Shown here one piece after another: positions 33,831 through 42,160 of a stretch of DNA of 64,000 bases; within the stretch, counting starts at the first letter, position 1; every line of letters begins with the position of its first letter. The position numbers were made by a program, and so were the translations under genes. Below the pieces are notes generated by a model. It ran no database searches. It was not told where the DNA came from and worked only from the letters and a program-made list of their open reading frames with translations. Source of the DNA: a bacterium (GTDB lineage: Bacteria > Sysuimicrobiota > Sysuimicrobiia > Sysuimicrobiales > Segetimicrobiaceae); assembly GCA_035307765.1 (NCBI GenBank), contig DATGHU010000018.1, positions 7,335 through 71,334 on the forward strand, written 5' to 3'.

Positions 33831-34958
33831 ATGGGACGAAACCTGCAGGTGACCAGCAGCGCGGGCACCAGCCCCCAGGACCGCCAGTGGCAATCGGTCC
33901 TGGACCGGGATCCGACCGCGGACCGTGCGTTCGTGTACGCCGTGCGATCCACGAGAATCTACTGCCGCCCGACCTGCGCGGCCCGCAAGCCCCGCCGGGA
34001 TCAGGTGGTGTGTTTCCCCACCTCGGTGGCGGCGGAACGGGCGGGATACCGTCCCTGCCGACGGTGCCGCCCAGGAGACGCGGCCGCCGGCGTCCCGAAC
34101 GTCGATGCGGTGCGGCGCGCGTGCTCGTGCATCGACGAGCGACTGGAGGATAGGATCTCGATGGCCGAGATCGGGGGGCAGGTCGGGCTGACCCCGCACG
34201 GGCTGACCCGGGCGTTCAAGCGGGTGCTCGGGATCACGCCCCGTCAGTACGCCGACACCCGCCGTCTGATGTGGTTGAAGGGGCGACTTCGAGAGGGGGA
34301 GACCGTGACGCGAGCGCTATACGATGCGGGGTACGGATCCAGCAGCCGCCTGTACGAGCGGGCACCCGACCGGCTCGGCATGACCCCGGGGACTTACCGC
34401 CGGGGCGGGCAGGGGATGCGGATCGGGTACACGATCACCGACTCTCCGCTGGGCCGCCTGCTGGTAGCGGCGACCGAGCGCGGCGTCTGCGCCGTGTACT
34501 TGGGGGATCTCGACCGGGGCCTCGAGACCGCGCTCGCTGAGGAATACCCGGGTGCGGAGATACGCCGGGAGCACGGCGATGCCGACCGCTGGGTCGGCGC
34601 TCTGGTGCGGCATCTGGAAGGCCGCCAGCCCCACCTCGACCTTCCGGTGGATATCCGGGCCACGGCGTTCCAATCGCGGGTGTGGGAGGAGTTGCGGGCG
34701 ATCCCCTACGGCAGCACACGCACCTACGGCGAGATCGCGCGCCGCCTCGGAGAACCGGGGGCGGCGCGCGCGGTGGGGCGGGCGTGCGCGACGAATCCCA
34801 TTTCGTTGCTGGTGCCCTGCCATCGGGCCGTACGCGGAGACGGTGGACTCGGCGGTTATCGCTGGGGACTCGGGCGGAAGGAACGCCTGCTCGCGCGCGA
34901 GCGCGATTTCGCCGGCCCCGCCCCAGGGCACAAGGAAGAGGTCAGGACGCACTCCTGA
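33831..34958 (+). CDS. ada: Ada: methylated-DNA repair protein and transcriptional activator
   Basis: A 375-residue bifunctional Ada. Residues 30-85 are the N-terminal zinc domain (RIYCRPTCAARKPRRDQV, CRRCRPG), which repairs methylphosphotriesters; residues 95-180 are an AraC-type helix-turn-helix (ISMAEIGGQVGLTPHGLTRA, RALYDAGYGSSSRLYER); residues 195-360 are the O6-alkylguanine transferase with GSTRTYGEIAR and the active Cys330 in LLVPCHRAVRGDG. All key parts are intact. Methylation of the N-terminal Cys turns such proteins into activators of alkylation-repair genes, often including ada itself. The last 17 bases overlap the end of the SufR-like regulator gene on the other strand. Confidence 0.93.
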   Translation: MGRNLQVTSSAGTSPQDRQWQSVLDRDPTADRAFVYAVRSTRIYCRPTCAARKPRRDQVVCFPTSVAAERAGYRPCRRCRPGDAAAGVPNVDAVRRACSCIDERLEDRISMAEIGGQVGLTPHGLTRAFKRVLGITPRQYADTRRLMWLKGRLREGETVTRALYDAGYGSSSRLYERAPDRLGMTPGTYRRGGQGMRIGYTITDSPLGRLLVAATERGVCAVYLGDLDRGLETALAEEYPGAEIRREHGDADRWVGALVRHLEGRQPHLDLPVDIRATAFQSRVWEELRAIPYGSTRTYGEIARRLGEPGAARAVGRACATNPISLLVPCHRAVRGDGGLGGYRWGLGRKERLLARERDFAGPAPGHKEEVRTHS

Positions 34959-35553
34959 TCGTGTAAACGGAGTACGGGTCCCCCTTCCGCAGGCACTGCT
35001 CGCGCTGCATGGATCGGCCGAAGAGCGCTTCCAACCAACGGTGCACCGTGTCACAGACCTGGGGGTGCGCCGCCGCGAGGCGCATCACCGGACAGTTATG
35101 CTCGTACAACCGCGTTCCCCCGCGGCTCCGCTCGAGCCGGGGGAGGAACCCTCGCTCGGTCAAGATCTCCATCACCCGCTCCATGCGCGTCCGCCCCGTC
35201 AGTCCTTCCAGGCGCGGGAGATCCCGGGCGATCCATCGATCGCCGATTCGCCTCAACACGGCGTCGAGGCGGCCCGTTCCTTCGCGCTCGAGCTCGGCGA
35301 GAACGGATCCGGCGAACTCTTCGTAGGATTTGGGGAAGACCGCTTCGGTCGCGGGGGTCGCGACGTAGACGACGCTGGGCCGCCGGCTGCCGGGGCGCAA
35401 CCCGCTGCGCGCCACCAGCCCGCGTGTCTGCAGCACCGCGAGGTGGCTGGTGACCGCCGTCCGGGTCAGCCTGAGACCACGAGCCAGGTCCTGAACGGTC
35501 TGGCCCCCGCGAATTCGCAGCATCTCAATGATCCGGAGCCTGGTCTCCTGCAT
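34942..35553 (-). CDS. SufR-like iron-sulfur winged-helix regulator
   Basis: A 203-residue regulator: an N-terminal ArsR/DeoR-like winged helix (LRIIEMLRIRGGQTVQDLAR, RTAVTSHLAVLQTRGLV) and a C-terminal sensor with Cys154 and Cys167 spaced C-x12-C (NCPVMRLAAAHPQVC), then Cys187 in REQCLRKGD. SufR proteins bind an Fe-S cluster through such cysteines and repress sufBCDS when iron-sulfur status is good. Here the fourth position (GDPYSVY) holds Ser195 where a Cys is often seen, so cluster ligation may differ. The gene is divergent from the DUF4399-like/cupredoxin pair, with a shared 130-base promoter region carrying an inverted repeat. Confidence 0.82.
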   Translation of the reverse strand: MQETRLRIIEMLRIRGGQTVQDLARGLRLTRTAVTSHLAVLQTRGLVARSGLRPGSRRPSVVYVATPATEAVFPKSYEEFAGSVLAELEREGTGRLDAVLRRIGDRWIARDLPRLEGLTGRTRMERVMEILTERGFLPRLERSRGGTRLYEHNCPVMRLAAAHPQVCDTVHRWLEALFGRSMQREQCLRKGDPYSVYTIRSAS

Positions 35554-35597
35554 CTCCCCCTTATCCTATCGCCCGCCGCGATGGCCTGTCAATTACA

Positions 35598-35619
35598 TCA
35601 ATAATAACCGAACTATTGA
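35598..35619. promoter_or_regulatory. Inverted repeat TCAATA-N10-TATTGA, candidate operator
   Basis: Perfect 6-base arms (35598-35603 and 35614-35619) with a 10-base spacer, inside an AT-rich island between the SufR-like gene and the DUF4399-like gene. It overlaps the -35 hexamer of the plus-strand promoter, so a bound repressor would block it. The divergent SufR-like protein is the obvious candidate to bind here. Confidence 0.55.
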
Positions 35620-35645
35620 CATCATCAGAGCCCCGGTGCTATCGT
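35616..35645 (+). promoter_or_regulatory. Sigma-70-type promoter with extended -10
   Basis: TTGACA (35616-35621), 18 bases, then TGC-TATCGT with the -10 at 35640-35645. The consensus -35 and the TG extension make this the clearest promoter in the window. It would drive the DUF4399-like secreted protein and the cupredoxin after it, with the start about 40 bases before ATG 35684. Confidence 0.6.
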
Positions 35646-35683
35646 GGGGCCGATCGGCATCGCGAGACACCGGAGGTGTAGAG

Positions 35684-36409
35684 ATGCAAAAGCTCGCGCC
35701 CACCGCGACGGCTCTCATTCTGGCCGCCGCGCTACTCGCTCCGCCCGTCGGGGCACAGGGGACGCCCTCGATCACGATCCTCTCGCCCAAGGACCGGACG
35801 ACCGTCGCCGGCTCCCAGCTCGTCATACAGACCACCGTCAAGAATTTCGCCCTCGACCCCGTCGCCATCGGCACGGCTCCCAAAGCCGGCGAAGGCCATT
35901 GGCACCTCTACGTCGACGGAAAGCTCGCGGGGCTCTCCGCCGACGGGGTGATCTCGATCCCGAACGACGCCTACCCGACGCTTACGGCGGGCTCGCACGT
36001 CATCAAAGTGGACCTGCACAACAACAACCACACCTCCGTCGAGGGAGCCAAGGGCGACCAGATTACCGTGCGGGTCGCCAAAACGCTGTCCGCGATGGCG
36101 ATGGGGGGCCACCCCGGCGTAAAGTTCCTCTGGCCGACCGACGGCGCGACCGTGCCCGCGCACACGATCGTGCGGGTATCGGTTACTGGACTCAAACTCG
36201 ACCCCGTCGCCGTCGGCACGGCCCCCAAGGCCGGCGAAGGCCATTGGCACCTCTACGTCGACGGAAAGCTCGCGGGGCTCTCCGCCTCGAGCGTCGCGGA
36301 CGCGACCCTCACGCCGGGATCCCACGTGTTAAAGGTCAGCCTGCATAATAACGACCATACGCCCGTGGCGGGCGCGTCGAGCAGCGAGATCACGGTGCAC
36401 GTGAAGTAA
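35684..36409 (+). CDS. Secreted protein with two DUF4399-like domains
   Basis: A 241-residue exported protein: signal peptide MQKLAPTATALILAAALLAP to VGAQG, then two tandem domains of about 110 residues. Each holds a PKAGEGHWHLYVDGKLAG core with two His and a later LHNN-(N/D)-HT segment. This resembles DUF4399, seen in secreted proteins of copper or redox context; whether the His bind metal is inference. The two copies are so alike that 57 bases of DNA are identical (35885-35941 and 36230-36286), implying a recent duplication or gene conversion. GGAGG (35672-35676) precedes the ATG. The cupredoxin gene starts three bases after the stop, so they are co-translated. Confidence 0.75.
   Translation: MQKLAPTATALILAAALLAPPVGAQGTPSITILSPKDRTTVAGSQLVIQTTVKNFALDPVAIGTAPKAGEGHWHLYVDGKLAGLSADGVISIPNDAYPTLTAGSHVIKVDLHNNNHTSVEGAKGDQITVRVAKTLSAMAMGGHPGVKFLWPTDGATVPAHTIVRVSVTGLKLDPVAVGTAPKAGEGHWHLYVDGKLAGLSASSVADATLTPGSHVLKVSLHNNDHTPVAGASSSEITVHVK
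35885..35941 (+). repeat. 57-bp exact repeat, copy 1 (in the tandem-domain secreted protein)
   Basis: Identical over 57 bases to 36230-36286, 345 bases away in the same frame. The flanking domain sequence is also similar but less so, so this segment is the most recently homogenised part of the duplication. Confidence 0.85.
36230..36286 (+). repeat. 57-bp exact repeat, copy 2
   Basis: Second copy of the exact repeat at 35885-35941, encoding the second AGEGHWHLYVDGKLAGLSA core of the same protein. Confidence 0.85.
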
Positions 36410-36412
36410 GCA

Positions 36413-36823
36413 GTGAGCGCCCGCGTCACGGCGACCCTCGGGTTCGCCGCTGCGGTCGGCCTGGTGGTGGCCGCGGTCGGGCAGAGCACACCCCCGACCG
36501 CGGCGGCCCCCGGGCGCGTCACCATCTCGATCATCCAGCGAGTCCCGACAAAGCCGCCGACGTGGGGGTTCGTCCCGGCGTCGATCACCATCCCGCCAGG
36601 GACCATCGTCACCTGGAGGAATGTGAAGGGCAACAGCGAGTTCCACACATCCACATCGTACGAGGACGTGTGGAACTCCCCGGTGCTCAACCCCGGCGAG
36701 AGCTGGTCGCTGACCTTCACCAAGCTCGGCCGGTTCCGCTACCACTGCACCCCCCACCCCTGGATGACGGGGGTCATCACGGTCGCAGCGGGGGCGCCCC
36801 TTCCCCCGCCGGGCCCCAAGTAG
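36413..36823 (+). CDS. Secreted cupredoxin (type-1 copper protein)
   Basis: A 136-residue exported protein starting at GTG 36413, three bases after the stop of the tandem-domain protein. Signal peptide: SARVTATLGFAAAVGLVVAA. Copper ligands are complete and classical: His in NSEFHTSTS, and Cys-His-Met in RYHCTPHPWMTGVITV, as in plastocyanin/pseudoazurin. Likely a periplasmic electron carrier. Being co-transcribed with a His-rich secreted protein and divergent from an Fe-S regulator suggests a redox- or metal-responsive unit. A Pro-rich C-terminus (PLPPPGPK) is a short tail. Confidence 0.85.
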   Translation: MSARVTATLGFAAAVGLVVAAVGQSTPPTAAAPGRVTISIIQRVPTKPPTWGFVPASITIPPGTIVTWRNVKGNSEFHTSTSYEDVWNSPVLNPGESWSLTFTKLGRFRYHCTPHPWMTGVITVAAGAPLPPPGPK

Positions 36824-36942
36824 CACGCCGCCTCTCGCCGGCTCCGACCCCGCCCTCTTCCCCCGGCCGTCGTCTAAGCCGTGAAGGTTCTGGGCAAGAT
36901 TTTGATGGGAAGAAGAATCGGGCACCGGAGAGAGATCGCGCT

Positions 36943-38229
36943 ATGCAGGGTCGATCCACGTTCATCGGACGGTTCGCCTTCGTCAGCCTCGCGGTGACGC
37001 TGCTCATCGCGTGGGGGTTCGGGTGGCTGCTCAGCCGTTGGATGATCCACACCGCCTTTGACGACACCGTGCGGGGGACGGCGGAGACGGTCTCCACAGC
37101 GATCACCCCGCAGATCGCCCCCGAGGACCTCGTCGATCCAACCCCGGCCAGCGTGGCGGCATGGGCGCGGCGGCTGCGCCAGGTGATCGGCGGGGACATC
37201 GCCCGGGTCAAGGTCTGGAACGCCGAGGGCCAAATCGTGTACTCGGACAACCCCGCGCTCGTCGGCCGGATCTTCCCGCTGTCAACGGAAGACCAGCTGC
37301 GCGAAACGCTGACAACGGGGCGCCCCACCAGCGACCTCAGCGTGCTGGCCAGGGCGGAGAATGAGCGCGAGCGGACCTCCGGGCGCCTCCTAGAAATTTA
37401 CGCGCCGGTCACGCTTGCGGGCGGCGTCAAGCCCGTCGGGGCTTACGAAGTGTACCGCCAAGCCGCACCGCTCATCGCGAGGATCGGGGCCATCAAGCAG
37501 TTTGTCTGGCGAACCTCAGCCGCCGCGTTCGGGCTGCTCTTCGCCTCGCTGTTCTTCATCGTGAACGCCGCGAGCCGCCCGATCATTCGTCGACAAGAGG
37601 ACCTGCGCCACGCATTCGTCGGCACCGTTCGCGCCCTGGTGAGCGCGGTGGAATTCAAGGACGCCCACACGGCGAGCCACTCCATTCTGGTCGCCGAGTA
37701 CGCAACGATGACGGCGCGCGCGCTCGGGCTGAGCGACGAGACCTGCGAGGACATCCGGATGGCGGCGTACCTGCACGACCTCGGGAAGATCGGCGTCCCG
37801 GATAGCGTGCAGCGGAAACCGTCGGCGCTGACCCAGGAGGAAGGACGGCAGATCCGCCGTCATCCCGCGATCGCCGCGAACATCATCGAAGCCGTCCCGT
37901 TCTCCCAACGGATCAAACTGGCGGTCCGGCACAGCCACGAACGTTGGGACGGCGCCGGGTATCCGGACGGCCTTGAGGGCGACGAGATCCCGATCGAGGC
38001 CAGGATCCTCGGTGTCGCCGATGCTTTCGAGGCGATGACCTCCCACAGACCCTACCGACGCCCCGTGGATTCGACCTCGGCGATGGACGAGCTGACGAGC
38101 CACGCCGGCACCCAGTTCGACCCCCGCGTCGTCGACGCGTTCCTGCGCGCACTCGGAATGCAGCGGGACGGAGAGCCGGTTCGCGGCCCGCTCCCCGCCC
38201 GCCACCCGCACCCCAGCTCCGCGGTCTAA
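36943..38229 (+). CDS. Membrane-bound HD-GYP protein (c-di-GMP phosphodiesterase)
   Basis: A 428-residue protein. N-terminal helix (FIGRFAFVSLAVTLLIAWGF) and a second one near residue 190 (AAAFGLLFASLFFIVNAA) bracket a periplasmic sensor of about 150 residues; after a short linker the HD-GYP domain fills the C-terminal half with HTASHSILVAEY, AAYLHDLGKIGVPDSVQ, and the HERWDGAGYPDGLEGDEIP signature, plus a RILGVADAFEAMTSHRPYR motif. It should hydrolyse cyclic di-GMP in response to a periplasmic signal. ATG 36943 has GGAGAGAG upstream. The sensor is not a named family. Confidence 0.9.
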   Translation: MQGRSTFIGRFAFVSLAVTLLIAWGFGWLLSRWMIHTAFDDTVRGTAETVSTAITPQIAPEDLVDPTPASVAAWARRLRQVIGGDIARVKVWNAEGQIVYSDNPALVGRIFPLSTEDQLRETLTTGRPTSDLSVLARAENERERTSGRLLEIYAPVTLAGGVKPVGAYEVYRQAAPLIARIGAIKQFVWRTSAAAFGLLFASLFFIVNAASRPIIRRQEDLRHAFVGTVRALVSAVEFKDAHTASHSILVAEYATMTARALGLSDETCEDIRMAAYLHDLGKIGVPDSVQRKPSALTQEEGRQIRRHPAIAANIIEAVPFSQRIKLAVRHSHERWDGAGYPDGLEGDEIPIEARILGVADAFEAMTSHRPYRRPVDSTSAMDELTSHAGTQFDPRVVDAFLRALGMQRDGEPVRGPLPARHPHPSSAV

Positions 38230-38413
38230 AGGCTCCGGCGTGCCGCGGCCGCCCGCGCTTGTGCGCCCGTCTTCGATCTGCTACGATGATCGCACCGTGG
38301 AAATGACCTGCGACCTCAGCCAACGCCCGCGCGAGTGCATCTGTCCTCCGCGGAGGTAACGCGCCTCCGCATCCAATCGTCATCCCGCAGTTCGACAATT
38401 GAGGAGGGTTTCG

Positions 38414-39406
38414 ATGAGGACGGCAGAGCCTCGCCTTGGCGTTGTCTTTGAACATCCCGTATGGTTCACCCCGCTCTTCGCAGAGCTGGATCGACGGGAG
38501 ATTCCGTACGACAGCATCGATGTGAGCGCCCACGGTTTCGATCCCGGCGTGCGCGCGCTCCCCTGGTCAATGGCGCTCAACCGCATGAGCCCATCGGCGT
38601 ATCTGCGCGGCCACGGACAGGCGATCACGTACACCCGCGAGTACCTTCGCTACCTCGAGGCGGCCGGCGTCGACGTGGTCAACGGCGCCGCGGCCTTCGA
38701 ATTGGAAACCTCAAAGGTCTCGCAGCTCTTGCGGCTCGCCGCCCTGGGGCTCCCCACGCCCCGGTCGCGGGTCATCAACGATACGTCCCTTTTGCCCGCG
38801 GCGGCGGAGGGACTGCGCTATCCGGTGATCGTCAAGCCCAACATCGGCGGCAGCGGCGCCGGCATGCAGCGGTTTGAGACCCCCGAGGCGCTCCGCGCCG
38901 CGGCGGCCGACCGCACCCTTACCTTGGGCGTCGACCACACCGCACTGGTCCAGGAGTTTCTGCCCGCTCGCGGGGGACACATCGTCCGCGTCGAGTTCCT
39001 CGACGGCCGGTTTCTGTACGCGATCAAGATCTACCCGACACTCGCCGCCGGGTTCAATCTGTGCCCGGCCGATATCTGCCATCCGGACGGCCGCGTCGTC
39101 GCGGCCGGGGCAGACCTGTGTCCCGTCGACCTCCCCAAGGTCGCGCTCCGGGTCGAAGGCTGCACGCCGCCGGCCGAGGTCATCGGCGACGTCCTTGCGA
39201 TCGCAAGGGCATCCGGCCTGGACCTCGGGGGGGTCGAATATCTCGTCGACGATCGCGATGGACGCGTGTACTACTATGACATCAACGCGCTGTCGAACTT
39301 CGTCACCGACGCGGTGCGCCTCGTGGGCTTCGACCCCTATGCGGTGTTGGCGGACTACCTTGTCGCCCGCGGCCGGCTCCGAGAGCCCGCTCGGCTTCGC
39401 TCGTAG
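38414..39406 (+). CDS. ATP-grasp ligase (RimK-like)
   Basis: A 330-residue ATP-grasp protein. The core has YPVIVKPNIGGSGAGMQRFE (P-loop-like lid), LVQEFLPARGGHIVRVEFLD, RFLYAIKIYP, and the Mg-binding YYYDINALSNFV near the end. This fold ligates an acid to an amine via acyl-phosphate, as in RimK or cyanophycin-type enzymes; the N-terminal RLGVVFEHPVWFTPLFAELD domain is characteristic of an uncharacterised branch. GAGGAGGG precedes ATG 38414 by five bases. No partner genes identify the substrate. Confidence 0.8.
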   Translation: MRTAEPRLGVVFEHPVWFTPLFAELDRREIPYDSIDVSAHGFDPGVRALPWSMALNRMSPSAYLRGHGQAITYTREYLRYLEAAGVDVVNGAAAFELETSKVSQLLRLAALGLPTPRSRVINDTSLLPAAAEGLRYPVIVKPNIGGSGAGMQRFETPEALRAAAADRTLTLGVDHTALVQEFLPARGGHIVRVEFLDGRFLYAIKIYPTLAAGFNLCPADICHPDGRVVAAGADLCPVDLPKVALRVEGCTPPAEVIGDVLAIARASGLDLGGVEYLVDDRDGRVYYYDINALSNFVTDAVRLVGFDPYAVLADYLVARGRLREPARLRS

Positions 39407-39433
39407 CTGCGCCCGGCGGAGCCGGGGGGCGCA

Positions 39434-40411
39434 TCAGCCGGCGACGAGACCGGGGAGCCGCCTGCGGATGATCCGCTCGGCCTCGGCGACGATCTCGCGG
39501 ACGATCTGGGCGGCGGGGATGATCGAGGTGATCAGCCCCGCCGTCTGCCCCATCTGCAGGTTGGACTCGTCGGGGTCGCCCCGATCCCGCGCCGAGAGGA
39601 GTTGACGGCCGATCTCGTAGCGCCGCTGGCGCACTTCCCACTCCCGGCCCGCCCAGCGCTCGATGAACCGGTTGCGGGCGACGCGCGACATCGCGCCGGG
39701 CCAGACCCGGCCCGAAGCAATGTCCGCGATTTCGGTGAGCATCGTGTTGTGCCCGTCGCTATCGAGGATGGCCTGCTTGTAGGCCTGAGCGATGGGCGCC
39801 TCGGGCGTGGCCAGGAACCTCGTCCCCAGCAGCACCCCCTCTGCGCCGAGCGCCAGCGCCGCGGCGAGGCCGGCCCCGTCCGCAACCCCGCCCGCGGCCA
39901 GCACCGGGACCGGGTCGACGGCGCGGACAACCTGCGGGACGAGGGCGATCGTGCCCATCCACCCGACGTGGCCGCCCCCTTCCGTTCCTTGAGCGACGAT
40001 GATATCCGCTCCGGCCTCGACCGCCCGGACCGCCTCGGGCACGCCCGACACCATATGCATTACCAACGACCCGGCGTCATGCGCGCGACCGAAAAACGGG
40101 CGGAGGTCCTGATCCGACCAGGGCCACGCCGTCGACACGACCCGCGGCCGGGCCTCGAGGGTGGCGGCAAACCGGTCCTCTGTCGCGAACGCGAGCAGAT
40201 GATTCAGCCCGAACGGCCCCGGGGTCAGCTCCCGGATCCGGCCGACGCCGGCCCGCTGCTGGTCCGGAGGGAGGAAGGTAACGCCCAGGGTTCCCAGCCC
40301 ACCGGCGCCGGTGACCGCGGCGACGAGAGCGGGGTTCGTCCCCGACGCCATCCCGCCGAGAACCACAGGGTGGTCGATCTTCAACGCTTCGCAGATCCTG
40401 GTCCGCAACAT
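39434..40411 (-). CDS. Nitronate monooxygenase / 2-nitropropane-dioxygenase-like flavoprotein
   Basis: A 325-residue FMN TIM-barrel of the NPD/FabK family. Features: IDHPVVLGGMASGTNPALVA, VTGAGGLGTLGVTF, VSTAWPW, IIVAQGTEGGGHVGWMGTI (with the catalytic His), VLAAGGVADGAGLAAALALG and GTRFLATPEA. Such enzymes oxidise nitronates, or in related lines act as enoyl reductases. The gene ends converging with the ATP-grasp gene. The hypothetical membrane protein gene 39 bases upstream may share its transcript. Confidence 0.88.
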   Translation of the reverse strand: MLRTRICEALKIDHPVVLGGMASGTNPALVAAVTGAGGLGTLGVTFLPPDQQRAGVGRIRELTPGPFGLNHLLAFATEDRFAATLEARPRVVSTAWPWSDQDLRPFFGRAHDAGSLVMHMVSGVPEAVRAVEAGADIIVAQGTEGGGHVGWMGTIALVPQVVRAVDPVPVLAAGGVADGAGLAAALALGAEGVLLGTRFLATPEAPIAQAYKQAILDSDGHNTMLTEIADIASGRVWPGAMSRVARNRFIERWAGREWEVRQRRYEIGRQLLSARDRGDPDESNLQMGQTAGLITSIIPAAQIVREIVAEAERIIRRRLPGLVAG

Positions 40412-40450
40412 TTAGGGCTCCTCCTCCATCGACCGGGGCGGCGTTCGGGG

Positions 40451-40867
40451 TCAGGGGGCCGCGAACAGCTCCTGCCCCCCGAGATCGTTGAGCCGCAACT
40501 GCGGTACGTCCGACGAGATCGTCAGCGCCGCGCCTTGATGTTCTCCCGCACCGAAGAGGACGAGGCCCGTTGCCCCGCTGCGGGCGACAAACAGTCCCAA
40601 CCGCTCCTTCTCCGTCCCATCGTAGAGCCTCAGCACAGAGGCGCCGTCCCGGGTCATCCCTATGCGCAGGCGGTGGTGACCCGCCCCATCCACGATCTCG
40701 AGCCCCTGACCACGCAGCACCCGCCGATACGTGGTGAGTTCTTTGAGGGTAAGCACGAGCACGCTCAACAGGATCGCCGCGAGCACCCAGGCGGCGGTCG
40801 ACAGCTTCATCAACCGCTCCAGCTTCCGGACGCGGATCTGCAGGGCACCAATCGCCTCGCCCTCCAT
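40451..40867 (-). CDS. Single-pass membrane protein, 138 aa
   Basis: An N-terminal coiled-coil-like helix (ALQIRVRKLERLMKLS), one membrane segment (AAWVLAAILLSVLVLTL) and a C-terminal beta-rich domain with repeated short strands (RLRIGMTRDGASVLRLYDGT, RLGLFVARSGATGLVLFG, ALTISSDVPQLRLND). The strands follow a G-x-R-L-x-(I/V)-G or L-x-L-x-D pattern typical of a small beta-solenoid-like fold. No family or function is recognised; such proteins are often annotated hypothetical. It lies 39 bases upstream of the nitronate monooxygenase-like gene on the same strand. Confidence 0.7.
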   Translation of the reverse strand: MEGEAIGALQIRVRKLERLMKLSTAAWVLAAILLSVLVLTLKELTTYRRVLRGQGLEIVDGAGHHRLRIGMTRDGASVLRLYDGTEKERLGLFVARSGATGLVLFGAGEHQGAALTISSDVPQLRLNDLGGQELFAAP

Positions 40868-41050
40868 GGGAGGACACCTCCTTGCCGCACTGCCGGCAGG
40901 AGATGCCCCTTCGCCCGGCGCCCCGCAAATCCTCCGGTGCGGGTATCTGCGGCGACAGCGGGAGTTACCCTAGAGTTCCAGGAATTGTACAGGGGGTGGG
41001 TCCCCGCCGCGATCGGGGGCTTGCCGTGGTGAGGTTCGGGAGGCCTGCCG

Positions 41051-42160
41051 ATGCGGATCACGAGGGTCGACGTCTTCGGCTACGATCTGCACTACGTGCA
41101 CGGCCGCTACGTCATGTCCGCCGGCCGCGCCGTCGACGCGCTCCCGAGCACCGTGGTGCGGGTGGCCACCGATAACGGGCTCAATGGCTGGGGGGAGGTC
41201 TGTCCGCTGGGCCCCACCTATCTCCCGGCGTTCGCGGCGGGGGCGCGCGCCGCACTGCGGGAACTCGCTCCTGCGGTCATCGGGTGCGACCCCAGCAACC
41301 TGGGGCTGATCAACGATCGGTTGGACGCCGCCCTGCGCGGCCACGGATACGCAAAAAGCCCGATTGACATCGCCTGCTGGGACCTGTTTGGCCGATCGGC
41401 GGGGGCGCCCGTCGCCGCGCTCCTGGGCGGTCAGCGGCAGCCCCGCTATCCGCTGTACATCGCGGTGCCGCTGGGGCCGGCGGGCGAAATGGCGGGCTAC
41501 GTGCGGGCGCGGCGAGCGGAAGGGATTCACGCCTTCCAGCTCAAGATCGGCGGGGACCCGCACGTCGATCGAGACCGCGTCGAGGCCGTGCTCGGGGTGA
41601 CCGACTCCGCGGACATCGTGATCGCCGACGCGAACGGCGGCTGGGCGCTCCAGGACGCGGTGGTCGCCGCCCGCCTGCTCGACCCGTTCCAGCGAATCTA
41701 CCTCGAGCAGCCGTGCGCCACGCTCGAGGAGTGCCTCGCCGTGCGCCAGCATACCACCCTGCCGTTCATCCTCGATGAGGTCGTCACCGACGTTCCCTCG
41801 CTTCTCCGCGCCGTCCGGGCCGGGGGGATGGAAGCGATCAACCTGAAGATCAGCAAGGTCGGTGGGTTGACCAAGGCGCGGCTGATCCGCGATCTGGCTC
41901 AGGCCCTCGGGGTACGGATGACCATCGAGGACACCTGGGGCGGGGATGTTGTCACCGCGGCGATCAGCCATCTCGCCGGCAGCACCCGCCCCGAGATGCT
42001 GTTCACCGTGTCGTTCATGAACGACTGGGTGCGGGAACACATCGCCGGGCACAGGCCCCGATCGCAGGATGGAATCGGGACGACGCCGGACGCCCCCGGA
42101 TTGGGCGTTGAGGTCGACGCCGCGGCACTGGGGACGCCGCTGTTCAGCTGTCCCGCATGA
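41051..42160 (+). CDS. Mandelate racemase/muconate lactonizing enzyme-family protein, cis-3-hydroxyproline dehydratase-like
   Basis: A 369-residue enolase-superfamily enzyme with a capping domain and a TIM barrel. Metal-binding strands are IVIADANGGW, IYLEQPC and FILDEVV; the acid/base Lys region is HAFQLKIGGD. The C-terminal MTIEDTWGGDVVTAAISHLA phrase resembles cis-3-hydroxy-L-proline dehydratases and hydroxyproline-betaine epimerases, but the substrate is not certain. These enzymes abstract a proton alpha to a carboxylate. The stop overlaps the NRAMP-like transporter start (ATGA), so the two are coupled. Confidence 0.82.
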   Translation: MRITRVDVFGYDLHYVHGRYVMSAGRAVDALPSTVVRVATDNGLNGWGEVCPLGPTYLPAFAAGARAALRELAPAVIGCDPSNLGLINDRLDAALRGHGYAKSPIDIACWDLFGRSAGAPVAALLGGQRQPRYPLYIAVPLGPAGEMAGYVRARRAEGIHAFQLKIGGDPHVDRDRVEAVLGVTDSADIVIADANGGWALQDAVVAARLLDPFQRIYLEQPCATLEECLAVRQHTTLPFILDEVVTDVPSLLRAVRAGGMEAINLKISKVGGLTKARLIRDLAQALGVRMTIEDTWGGDVVTAAISHLAGSTRPEMLFTVSFMNDWVREHIAGHRPRSQDGIGTTPDAPGLGVEVDAAALGTPLFSCPA

